From the NCBI GenBank assembly GCA_031292465.1, contig JARLHB010000271.1:1-6404 (forward strand): DNA of 6,404 nucleotides, written 5' to 3'. Both the position numbers and the translations under genes were made by a program. This stretch comes from Ignavibacteriaceae bacterium. Lineage in GTDB: Bacteria > Bacteroidota > Ignavibacteria > Ignavibacteriales > Ignavibacteriaceae. The notes beneath the pieces were generated by a model. That model had not been told where the DNA came from. It saw only the letters and a program-made list of their open reading frames with translations, and made no database searches. The number at the start of each line of letters is the position of its first letter. The first letter of the stretch is position 1. Of the stretch, positions 1 to 4,978 are shown in pieces.

Positions 1-28
1 GAAGCGATTTTTATTTTTATATCAATAA

Positions 29-56
29 CCCTGGAAAATGATCAACATTATCAGGG
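29..56. repeat. Imperfect hairpin upstream of the reductase gene
   Basis: CCCTG at 29-33 pairs with CAGGG at 52-56, and AATG/CATT can pair inside it. It lies about 30 bases before the first gene. Neither strand has a T-run after the stem, so it is not a good intrinsic terminator. It could be a leader structure or the tail of a transcript entering from outside the window. Role unknown. Confidence 0.3.
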
Positions 57-86
57 CTGAAAGAAATTAAAAATAAAAGGAATCAC

Positions 87-647
87 ATGAGAAATTTAAT
101 CTTCGCAATCAACCTTACCATTGACGGCTGCTGCGACCATACTAAAGGTATCGTTAATGAAGAATTGCTTGAATACCATACGCGCCTTGTGCGGGATGCC
201 GACACGTTTGTCTACGGGCGCAAAACTTATCAGTTGATGGTTCCTTACTGGCCGGACATTGCCAAAAACCATTCCGGTGAAACAAAAGCAGAAATCGAAT
301 TTGCCCAGGCATTTGACTCCATCGGTAAGATTATTGTCTTTTCAAAAACGCTGGATAAAGCTGAAGGAAAAAACACGAAAATTATTCGTACGAACCTTAA
401 AGAAGAGATACTAAAATTGAAACAGGAACAGGGTAAAAGTATATTAACCGGCGGCGCAGATATTCCATCGCAGCTTATCCAGCTTGGCCTGGTGGATGAA
501 TATCATATTGTCGTTCATCCGGTATTTGCAGGAGAAGGGAGGCGGTTGCTGGAAGGAATTAGCCTGCCTGATAAATTTCAATTAAGACTTGTTGAGTCAA
601 AGATTTTTAAATCCGGGAGTATTGCGCTTCATTATTTGAAACAGTGA
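87..647 (+). CDS. Dihydrofolate reductase family protein (RibD C-terminal domain)
   Basis: This 186-residue cytoplasmic protein spans a single domain of the RibD-C/dihydrofolate reductase fold, a family of NAD(P)H-dependent reductases. Visible hallmarks are the N-terminal strand (LIFAINLTIDG), the YGRKTYQLM segment near residue 43 in the cofactor-binding half, and the C-terminal block ILTGGADIPSQLI followed by GLVDEYHIVVHPVFAGEGRRLLEG (about residues 118-156). These are typical of stand-alone homologues, which are usually 170-200 residues long. There is no deaminase domain, so it is not a complete RibD, and its substrate cannot be told from sequence. AAAGGAA at 76-82 is a reasonable ribosome binding site for the ATG at 87. 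It stands alone on this strand and converges on the minus-strand tRNA locus. It ends in TGA, so TGA does act as a stop codon in this genome. Confidence 0.88.
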   Translation: MRNLIFAINLTIDGCCDHTKGIVNEELLEYHTRLVRDADTFVYGRKTYQLMVPYWPDIAKNHSGETKAEIEFAQAFDSIGKIIVFSKTLDKAEGKNTKIIRTNLKEEILKLKQEQGKSILTGGADIPSQLIQLGLVDEYHIVVHPVFAGEGRRLLEGISLPDKFQLRLVESKIFKSGSIALHYLKQ

Positions 648-680
648 GAAAAATACCAATATTACTTGGTGCGAAATACA

Positions 681-716
681 ATAAAAAAAGCTGTCCGAAA
701 TACGTCTGGACAGCTT
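681..716 (-). terminator. Intrinsic terminator of the tRNA-Pro/GIY-YIG transcript
   Basis: AAGCTGTCC (688-696) and GGACAGCTT (708-716) form a perfect 9-bp stem with an 11-base loop. On the minus strand the stem is followed by seven T residues (683-689, partly paired), then AT. This is a strong intrinsic terminator for leftward transcription and lies 29 bases beyond the 3' end of the truncated tRNA. In the plus direction the stem is followed only by TTC, so it would end the upstream reductase transcript poorly. Confidence 0.8.
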
Positions 717-744
717 CTAATCCGTTGAAAATCAATTTTACAAG

Positions 745-803
745 TCGGGGTGCCCGGATTCGAACCGGGGACCTTCCCGATCCAAAATCGGGACGCGCTA
801 ACC
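745..803 (-). pseudogene. 5'-truncated tRNA-Pro(UGG) fragment
   Basis: Read on the minus strand, this 59-nt stretch is a proline tRNA from the second half of the D-loop (GGTTAGCGCG) to the discriminator base. The anticodon arm CCCGA-TTTTGGA-TCGGG has a normal 7-base loop with anticodon TGG (782-784). The T-arm and the 3' acceptor strand CACCCCG plus A match the intact neighbour. The 5' acceptor strand and first D-stem strand are missing, because upstream sequence becomes the 3' end of the GIY-YIG gene. The replacement GAAGGAT cannot pair with CACCCCG, so no normal acceptor stem forms. The nuclease stop codon TAG lies inside its D-loop sequence. Confidence 0.85.
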
Positions 804-1046
804 TTTTGCAACTAATCCTTCAATGAATTTTCTACTTTTCATTGTTTTAATCTTTAATTCCATTTTAATTGATTCAGAATTGGTAGAATATTCTTTAGAA
901 AAGACAAGCTTCCATGGAACGCCGCTTTTTGTAGAAGAGCTTTGAAATGAATTATGTTCGTTAAACCTACGGATGAGGTTATTAGTGTGTCCTACATAGA
1001 ATTTATCAAGTTTTTCACTGTACAATATGTAAGTAAAGAAACTCAT
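798..1046 (-). CDS. GIY-YIG family endonuclease, small single-domain
   Basis: This 82-residue protein is the minimal GIY-YIG nuclease domain of the UvrC/URI type. The two signature strands are Y6-I-L and Y17-V-G. Conserved-type basic residues R26-R27 and H31 follow, then PWKLVFSKEY (44-53) and a helix with E63, the likely metal-binding catalytic glutamate, before the KSRKFIEGL tail. Stand-alone family members are usually 80-100 residues, so it appears complete. Its context is unusual. The ATG begins one base after the discriminator of tRNA-Pro(CGG), with no Shine-Dalgarno sequence outside the tRNA. The stop codon TAG, and probably the last residues G-L-V-A-K-G, come from tRNA-like sequence at the 5' edge of a broken tRNA-Pro(UGG). 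It is probably co-transcribed with the tRNA. A homing-like or tRNA-associated selfish role is an inference; the domain assignment is firm. Confidence 0.88.
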   Translation of the reverse strand: MSFFTYILYSEKLDKFYVGHTNNLIRRFNEHNSFQSSSTKSGVPWKLVFSKEYSTNSESIKMELKIKTMKSRKFIEGLVAKG

Positions 1047-1047
1047 G

Positions 1048-1122
1048 TCGGGGTGCCCGGATTCGAACCGGGGACCTCTTCGTCCCGAACGAAGCGCGCT
1101 AACCGGGCTGCGCTACACCCCG
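1048..1122 (-). tRNA. tRNA-Pro (anticodon CGG)
   Basis: A complete 75-nt cloverleaf reads on the minus strand. Acceptor CGGGGTG pairs with CACCCCG and the discriminator is A. D-stem is GCGC/GCGC with loop AGCCCGGTTA. Anticodon arm is CTTCG-TTCGGGA-CGAAG with CGG at 1085-1087. The variable loop is AGGTC and the T-arm is CCCGG-TTCGAAT-CCGGG. CCA is not encoded. The C1 start and the anticodon are typical of bacterial tRNA-Pro, which reads CCG codons. It is the only intact member of a four-copy cluster. Confidence 0.97.
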
Positions 1123-1169
1123 AAAAAAAAGAGTTATAACTTAAAAAATTATACATCAATAAAACCAAA

Positions 1170-1228
1170 GAACCGGGGACCTTCCCGATCCAAATCGGGA
1201 CGCGCTAACCGGGCTGCGCTACACCCCG
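1170..1228 (-). pseudogene. 3'-truncated tRNA-Pro(UGG) relic, copy 2
   Basis: From its 5' end at 1228 it matches tRNA-Pro through the acceptor 5' strand, D-arm, anticodon arm and the first T-stem strand, then stops matching after GGTTC in the T-loop. The second T-stem strand and the 3' acceptor strand are absent. The anticodon arm is CCCGA-TTTGGA-TCGGG, leaving a 6-base loop, one T short. It cannot form a normal tRNA. Confidence 0.85.
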
Positions 1229-1273
1229 AAAAAAAGAACTATAACTGAAAAATTATACATCAATAAAACCAAA

Positions 1274-1331
1274 GAACCGGAGACCTTCCCGATCCAATCG
1301 GGACGCGCTAACCGGGCTGCGCTACACCCCG
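1274..1331 (-). pseudogene. 3'-truncated tRNA-Pro(UGG) relic, copy 3
   Basis: It has the same breakpoint after GGTTC as copy 2, so 3' T-stem and acceptor strands are missing. The anticodon arm CCCGA-TTGGA-TCGGG has a 5-base loop, two T short of normal. A C-to-T change (CTCCGG instead of CCCCGG) also affects the variable-loop/T-stem boundary. It is first in the leftward transcript and is the most decayed copy. Confidence 0.85.
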
Positions 1332-1359
1332 AAAAACAGCTTTTCTTAATTAAGTACTG

Positions 1360-1389
1360 CAAATTAATCCGTAAAGATTCAAAATCCAA
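1360..1389 (-). promoter_or_regulatory. Possible Bacteroidota-type promoter for the tRNA locus
   Basis: On the minus strand TTG (1387-1389) is followed after exactly 19 bases by TTAATTTG (1360-1367). This matches the Bacteroidota -33/-7 pattern TTG-N19-TAnnTTTG with one mismatch. It sits 28 bases before the first tRNA relic, a sensible distance for a start site just ahead of the tRNA transcript. It overlaps an 8-bp inverted repeat (1365-1372 with 1397-1404, TAATCCGT/ACGGATTA). Recognition was by eye in AT-rich DNA, so chance is possible. Confidence 0.35.
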
Positions 1390-1533
1390 AAAAGTGACGG
1401 ATTATTAATTGAAAATGACGTATGTAGTATGCAGCACAATAAAATTTAAGCTCTTATTTTAATTTCAAATAGGCTAATGGATTTGCTTTAAATGAATAAG
1501 TAGCTTCATTAATCAATAACTTATAAGTAGTAT

Positions 1534-1647
1534 TTATTTTTGTTCATCCGTTCTACGACGGAATAAATAAATCAGACAAAAAGCAAGCGAAATGCAAACT
1601 ATTAAGCCAAAACTGGAATAAATACTTACTTGTTCATAAAAACAAAA
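1534..1647 (-). pseudogene. Possible remnant of a small membrane protein
   Basis: A 37-codon open stretch on the minus strand has no start codon but reads like a real transmembrane tail: a hydrophobic helix (FGLIVCISLAFCLIYLF), then RRRTDEQK and TAA. The basic patch after the helix fits the positive-inside rule for a cytoplasmic C-terminus. ATG-AAC-AAG lies just upstream in another frame (from 1635), so a one-base indel would give a short complete protein. It may instead be chance in AT-rich DNA. No function can be assigned. Confidence 0.25.
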
Positions 1648-1655
1648 TCAATATT

Positions 1656-2252
1656 ATGGATTCAGTAAAATTTGCTAAAGATCTAAAAGGCACAGCAGAC
1701 GGGCTTTCATTTATGATATTGTTTACATTTATATGGACAATTATTGCAGAATTTGCTCTGGATGATTGGAATTACCGCCTGATTGGAATTATTTTTTTTA
1801 TCGCAATAGCAGTTGGAATTGTTTATTATCTGAAATTTAACAAAATAATTAAACCATATAGTAATGAGTCTAAAAAAGAAGAATCTCCGGAAGATAAAAA
1901 AAGAGGAAACAGGTTTATAATTATTTTCGTAACTGAAGGATTAGCAATATTAATTGCCAGAAATGTTTTAGTAAATATTAATATGGCCCGGCTTTTTATA
2001 CCCTGTTTAGCTTTAATTGTCGGGCTGCATTTTTACCCGCTCGCCAAATTATTTAAAAGGAAAATTCATTATTACGTCGGTGGCTGGATAACGATAATAT
2101 CAATAATAGGAGTATTATTAACACTCTACAACCTAATGGATCAAAATTTTATAACGGCATTTACCGGTTTTGGCTGTGCTATTGGAACTTCAATAATGGG
2201 CATTTACATGATTGATAACGGCACAAAAAAAAGCCGGTTATTAGTGAAATAA
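1656..2252 (+). CDS. Multi-pass integral membrane protein of unknown function
   Basis: I do not recognise this 198-residue protein with certainty. It has about six hydrophobic segments: roughly residues 17-35, 40-60, 86-105, 108-128, 138-160 and 165-186. A long, highly charged loop (about 61-85, rich in K, E, D and S) separates the first two from the rest. There is no signal peptide, catalytic motif or cysteine pair. The layout and the GLHFYPLAKLF segment (about 122-132) recall DUF7010-like proteins, but this comes from memory and is weak. The ATG at 1656 has no obvious Shine-Dalgarno sequence, which is common in this type of genome. It appears monocistronic: 168 bases separate it from the next gene, which has its own possible promoter. 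Confidence 0.75.
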   Translation: MDSVKFAKDLKGTADGLSFMILFTFIWTIIAEFALDDWNYRLIGIIFFIAIAVGIVYYLKFNKIIKPYSNESKKEESPEDKKRGNRFIIIFVTEGLAILIARNVLVNINMARLFIPCLALIVGLHFYPLAKLFKRKIHYYVGGWITIISIIGVLLTLYNLMDQNFITAFTGFGCAIGTSIMGIYMIDNGTKKSRLLVK

Positions 2253-2265
2253 GCTGATTAAAAAT

Positions 2266-2305
2266 TATTTGTAAATAAAACCACTGCAATTAAAAATTAC
2301 AAATA
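2266..2305. repeat. AT-rich inverted repeat after the membrane protein gene
   Basis: TATTTGTAA (2266-2274) and TTACAAATA (2297-2305) are perfect 9-bp complements around a 22-base loop, 13 bases after the stop codon. The stem is AT-rich and has no T-run, so it is at best a weak transcript end or mRNA stabiliser. Confidence 0.35.
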
Positions 2306-2338
2306 AATAATATTATTCATGGAATACTAGAGATCATT

Positions 2339-2368
2339 TTGCAAAGTTTAGTGCTTTTAGATAATTTG
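2339..2368 (+). promoter_or_regulatory. Possible Bacteroidota-type promoter for the lipoprotein gene
   Basis: TTG (2339-2341), 19 bases, then ATAATTTG (2361-2368) matches TTG-N19-TAnnTTTG with one mismatch. It has the same geometry as the site proposed for the tRNA locus. A start site a few bases downstream would leave a leader of about 45 bases before the ATG at 2421. Confidence 0.35.
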
Positions 2369-2420
2369 ATTTAATAAATTCTGTAAAATGTAAAACAGGT
2401 TGATATAAAAGGGTGAATTG

Positions 2421-3251
2421 ATGAAAAATTCTATATTTCTATTCGTTTTGCTAATACAATTGATGTTTACCGGTTGTTCACAAGAAAGGATAATATTTAA
2501 AATTAAATATAAACCTGAAACAAAATACAATCAGACAATGGAGCAAACTTCACAAACGGAAGTTAAATATTCAGGTTCAGAAGAATTTTTGCAGAAATTG
2601 AAAGACAAGGGGGCTCAAAATCCGACAATAAATAATACGAAGTCAAAAATTGAATCTATTTTTAAAACGGGTAAACTCACTGATGGCAAACGCTTTCCAT
2701 TAACATTGGAAATTATAAATACAACAAGGGGTGATGGTAAAAAGTTTATTCCAGATGGAACTATTATATATGGTCATGGTACTATTGATAATGTGCCGTC
2801 CTTCGATTCAATTTCTTCCCCCGGTATGAATGAACAATTTAAAAGTACCATCCTTCAAACAATGCAAAGTTTATTTTCACAAGTTATACTGCCTGAAAAG
2901 GAAATCAAGATTGGAGATGAATTCTCTCAAGAAACGCCTATTTCTATTCCTGTGGCAGGGATAAACTTTAAGATGGTTATAAAAACTAATTATAAATTAA
3001 TTGATATAGTAAAAGGTGTTGGAGATTTTGATATTAATCAGGTTTATACATTTGATACAGAATCAAATAAAGATACCATAAAAGCTACTGGTAAGGGGAA
3101 AGGAAAATTACTATATGATATTGAAAAAGGATTCGACCCCGAATATCAAATTGATACCGATATAGAAATGAATATGAATGTAAATAATTTAAGTCTGTAT
3201 ATAAAATCAAAAAGTAATATAGTTCAAAAGACTGAAGTAAGTAAGGAATAG
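2421..3251 (+). CDS. Lipoprotein, DUF6263-like
   Basis: This 276-residue protein is probably exported and lipid-anchored. It begins MKNSIFLFVLLIQLMFTGC, a short basic start and hydrophobic core ending in a lipobox-like FTGC, with Cys19 as the likely lipidated residue. The rest is hydrophilic and rich in beta-strand pattern. It includes TDGKRFPLTLEI, a PDGTIIYGHGTID stretch, LPEKEIKIGDEF, and a late ATGKGKGKLLYDIEKGF motif. The order (substrate-like N-terminal strands, an IGDEF-type motif, then a G-x-G-K-L-x-Y-D repeat) resembles the DUF6263 family of Bacteroidota, whose function is unknown. A TTG one codon earlier (2418) is possible, but ATG at 2421 with AAGGG at 2409-2413 is preferred. It is probably monocistronic; 230 bases separate it from pyrR. 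Confidence 0.82.
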   Translation: MKNSIFLFVLLIQLMFTGCSQERIIFKIKYKPETKYNQTMEQTSQTEVKYSGSEEFLQKLKDKGAQNPTINNTKSKIESIFKTGKLTDGKRFPLTLEIINTTRGDGKKFIPDGTIIYGHGTIDNVPSFDSISSPGMNEQFKSTILQTMQSLFSQVILPEKEIKIGDEFSQETPISIPVAGINFKMVIKTNYKLIDIVKGVGDFDINQVYTFDTESNKDTIKATGKGKGKLLYDIEKGFDPEYQIDTDIEMNMNVNNLSLYIKSKSNIVQKTEVSKE

Positions 3252-3334
3252 CCTTCAAAAGGAAGTGTTTTACTGATAAATATAAAAGTTATTATTTTTA
3301 AGCGGCCCATATAGAATTAAAATTAATTTATACT

Positions 3335-3364
3335 TTACTTTTATACCGATTAATTATAATTTTA
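3335..3364 (+). promoter_or_regulatory. Possible promoter of the pyr operon
   Basis: TATAAT at 3355-3360 overlaps TAATTTTA (3357-3364), a 7/8 match to TAnnTTTG. TTA (3335-3337) lies 19 bases upstream of the latter where TTG is expected. Either reading gives a leader of roughly 110 bases that contains the whole attenuator. The region is very AT-rich, so the exact element is uncertain. Confidence 0.3.
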
Positions 3365-3383
3365 TACTAATAAATAATTGACC

Positions 3384-3431
3384 TTTAACTCTATCCGGAG
3401 AGATGGAAAAGGATGAAAAAAAGAGATTAAA
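3384..3431 (+). promoter_or_regulatory. PyrR-binding loop / anti-antiterminator in the pyr leader
   Basis: CTATC (3391-3395) and GATGG (3402-3406) form a 5-bp stem (one U-G pair) closing the hexaloop CGGAGA (3396-3401). This matches the known PyrR binding-loop form, hexaloop CNGNGA on a short upper stem with an internal bulge below. A lower stem is available: TTTAA (3384-3388) with TTAAA (3427-3431), with CTC/GAG possible inside it. In the Bacillus model, PyrR with UMP binds such a loop and stabilises it, which prevents antitermination. Placement 40 bases before a terminator ahead of pyrR supports that use here. A competing pairing, ATCC (3393-3396) with GGAT (3411-3414), could be part of the alternative fold. 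I did not identify a decisive antiterminator. Confidence 0.72.
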
Positions 3432-3445
3432 CACTTAATAGGAAA

Positions 3446-3477
3446 CCTCCACGGCAAAATGCCAAGGAGGATTTTTT
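3446..3477 (+). terminator. Attenuator terminator that also encloses the pyrR Shine-Dalgarno
   Basis: CCTCC (3446-3450) pairs with GGAGG (3466-3470). Inside, GGC (3453-3455) pairs with GCC (3461-3463) around AAAAT. The stem is followed by A and six T (3472-3477), a standard intrinsic terminator. The 3' arm is part of AAGGAGG (3464-3470), a perfect Shine-Dalgarno sequence 11 bases before the pyrR ATG. The hairpin could therefore both stop transcription and hide the ribosome binding site when PyrR-UMP holds the upstream loop. Confidence 0.75.
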
Positions 3478-3481
3478 GTAT

Positions 3482-4027
3482 ATGAAAGTAAAATCAAAAC
3501 TTATAGACGAAACAGGGTTCAACAGAATCATAACCAGAATTGCGCATGAAATCCTTGAGCAGAATAAAGGCTCCAACAACCTTGTTTTAATGGGAATGCG
3601 TACCCGCGGGGAGTTCCTTGCAAAAAGGCTGTTTCAAAAGATAAAAGAAATTGAAAATAAAGAACTTCCGCTCGGCGTTCTGGATGTAACCTTATACCGG
3701 GACGATTTTAGAAAAAGGCTTAAACAGCCGGAAGTTTCTGTTTCGGATATTACCTTTAATATTGATGATAAAGATATTATTCTTGCCGATGATGTATTAT
3801 ACACAGGCCGTACAGTCCGCTCTGCATTAAATGCCATAATGGATTTAGGCAGGCCCAGGACAATCCAATTATTTGTTTTAATTGACCGCGGCCATAGGGA
3901 ACTTCCTATCCGCGCCGACTATGTGGGCAAGAATATTCCAACTTCGGTTAATGAAGAAATAAAAGTTAAAATGGCCGAAATAGACAGCGAAGACGCAATT
4001 TATTTAATTGATACAAATGAAGATTAA
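3482..4027 (+). CDS. pyrR: Bifunctional pyr operon regulator / uracil phosphoribosyltransferase PyrR
   Basis: This 181-residue cytoplasmic protein has the length and motifs of PyrR throughout. They are LVLMGMRTRGEFLAKRL (about 34-50), LDVTLYRDD (67-75), the PRPP-binding loop IILADDVLYTGRT (99-111) and RGHRELPIRADYVGKNIPTS (about 138-157). PyrR proteins bind pyr mRNA in response to UMP/UTP versus PRPP and can also convert uracil and PRPP to UMP. A matching PyrR-binding loop lies about 80 bases upstream, so autoregulation is strongly implied. It is the first gene of pyrR-pyrB-pyrC, with 20 bases before pyrB. The ATG at 3482 gives the usual N-terminus. A TTG at 3476 would add two residues and sits closer (5 bases) to the GGAGG, so it cannot be excluded. 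Confidence 0.96.
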   Translation: MKVKSKLIDETGFNRIITRIAHEILEQNKGSNNLVLMGMRTRGEFLAKRLFQKIKEIENKELPLGVLDVTLYRDDFRKRLKQPEVSVSDITFNIDDKDIILADDVLYTGRTVRSALNAIMDLGRPRTIQLFVLIDRGHRELPIRADYVGKNIPTSVNEEIKVKMAEIDSEDAIYLIDTNED

Positions 4028-4047
4028 TTTTAATTTGAGAAAAATAT

Positions 4048-4968
4048 ATGCCGTTATCCAGTAGACACTTGTTAGGCTTACAAGGGGTTCCCAAAGAAGA
4101 TATCCAATTAATTTTAGACACTGCAACAACTTTCCGCGAAGTATTGGAGCGTCCTATTAAAAGGGTACCGACTTTGCAGGGAAAAACTATAGTAAACCTT
4201 TTTTATGAGAATTCAACACGTACAAGGATATCCTTTGAACTTGCAGAAAAAAGATTATCCGCAGATTCGGTTAACTTTGCAGTATCTGCAAGCAGTGTAA
4301 GCAAGGGCGAATCCTTTAAAGACACAATGAGGAATATTGAAGCAATGAAAGTGGACATGGTTGTAGTGCGCCATTCCGCTGCAGGCGCTCCATTGTTCCT
4401 TACTAAAATTTGCGATGCAAATGTAATTAATGCCGGTGACGGTATTCATGAGCATCCTACACAGGCATTGCTTGATATGTACTCTATAAGAGAAAAGCTT
4501 AGAAAAATTGAAGGATTAAAAGTCTGTATTGTGGGAGATATTTCGCACAGCCGTGTTGCGCTTTCAAACATATATGGTTTGAAGACAATGGGCGCAGATG
4601 TTTCCGTATGCGGGCCTTTAACCATGATACCCAGATATATTGAAGAACTTGGCGTAAAGGTAATTCACAATATAGATGAAGCAATCCAGGAAAATGATGT
4701 ACTGAACGTACTAAGGATTCAGCTTGAGAGAAAAGCCCGCGAATATTTCCCGTCGATAAGGGAATATGCCAAGTATTTTGGCATTACCGAAGAAAGGCTT
4801 GAGAAAAACGGCAAGGATATAGTTATCCTTCACCCGGGCCCCATAAACCGCGGAGTTGAGCTTTCTTCAGGTGTTGCAGACGGGCTAAACCAAATAATAT
4901 TAAAGCAGGTAACTAACGGAGTTGCTGTCAGGATGGCAGTTTTATATCTTCTCGGAACTCTTAATTAA
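4048..4968 (+). CDS. pyrB: Aspartate carbamoyltransferase catalytic subunit PyrB
   Basis: This 306-residue enzyme joins carbamoyl phosphate and L-aspartate to N-carbamoyl-L-aspartate, the committed step of pyrimidine synthesis. It is complete and carries the full active site: carbamoyl-phosphate loop FYENSTRTR (S56-T-R-T-R60), the flexible-loop lysine in VSKGES (K86), HPTQALLD (136-143), the aspartate-binding R-x-Q at R223/Q225, and HPGPINRGVE (262-271). Its length is close to the unregulated Bacillus-type catalytic chain. No pyrI regulatory subunit gene follows, which fits control by PyrR attenuation; allosteric control cannot be judged from sequence. The ATG at 4048 follows pyrR by 20 bases with a weak ribosome site. 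Ten bases separate it from pyrC, so the genes are surely co-transcribed. Confidence 0.97.
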   Translation: MPLSSRHLLGLQGVPKEDIQLILDTATTFREVLERPIKRVPTLQGKTIVNLFYENSTRTRISFELAEKRLSADSVNFAVSASSVSKGESFKDTMRNIEAMKVDMVVVRHSAAGAPLFLTKICDANVINAGDGIHEHPTQALLDMYSIREKLRKIEGLKVCIVGDISHSRVALSNIYGLKTMGADVSVCGPLTMIPRYIEELGVKVIHNIDEAIQENDVLNVLRIQLERKAREYFPSIREYAKYFGITEERLEKNGKDIVILHPGPINRGVELSSGVADGLNQIILKQVTNGVAVRMAVLYLLGTLN

Positions 4969-4978
4969 AAGGATTATA

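Larger units (their letters stand above)
1123..1331 (-). repeat. Two tandem ~105-bp units, each AT-rich spacer plus truncated tRNA-Pro
   Basis: Units 1123-1228 (106 bp) and 1229-1331 (103 bp) are nearly identical and directly adjacent. Each has a 45-47 bp AT-rich spacer and 58-59 nt of the 5' part of a tRNA-Pro(UGG). The spacers share a block reading TTTGGTTTTATTGATG then TATAAT on the minus strand (TATAAT at 1148-1153 and 1252-1257), ending in a T-run against the next tRNA. Differences are a few substitutions and one-base losses. This points to tandem duplication followed by decay. The TATAAT lies 25 bases before tRNA-Pro(CGG) and could act as a -10 element, but no clear -35 is seen. Confidence 0.85.
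1332..1655. other. Divergent intergenic region, no intact gene seen
   Basis: This gap separates the leftward tRNA locus from the rightward membrane protein gene. I see the possible leftward tRNA promoter and its inverted repeat (1365-1404), a hairpin TCCGT-TCTACG-ACGGA (1547-1562), and a 37-codon start-less minus-strand frame described separately. No RNA gene or convincing rightward promoter was found. Confidence 0.6.

Noticed and set aside
644..826. Open frame on the plus strand encoding an RTGDLPDPKSG-type peptide
   Set aside because: It is antisense to the truncated tRNA-Pro and terminator. Peptides of this kind are familiar artefacts of translating tRNA complements.
745..1122. Integrative element with attL/attR at a tRNA
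   Set aside because: The duplicated 3' tRNA end suggests it, but the fragment has a different anticodon (UGG versus CGG), there is no integrase, and only one small gene lies between.
954..1248. Two overlapping plus-strand frames with GVPGFEPG- and GCPDSNRGP-type peptides
   Set aside because: Both are antisense translations of the tRNA-Pro gene and its relics; they have no independent support.
1123..1331. Short tandem repeat considered as a CRISPR array
   Set aside because: The repeated part includes the spacer, the units are about 105 bp, and the conserved portion is a tRNA; there are no unique spacers.
2418..2420. TTG start for the lipoprotein gene
   Set aside because: The adjacent ATG at 2421 gives a normal lipoprotein signal peptide and a better spacing to AAGGG.
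3634..3837. Minus-strand frame inside pyrR, and similar frames inside pyrB and pyrC
   Set aside because: These are shadows of well-conserved plus-strand genes with no recognisable domains.
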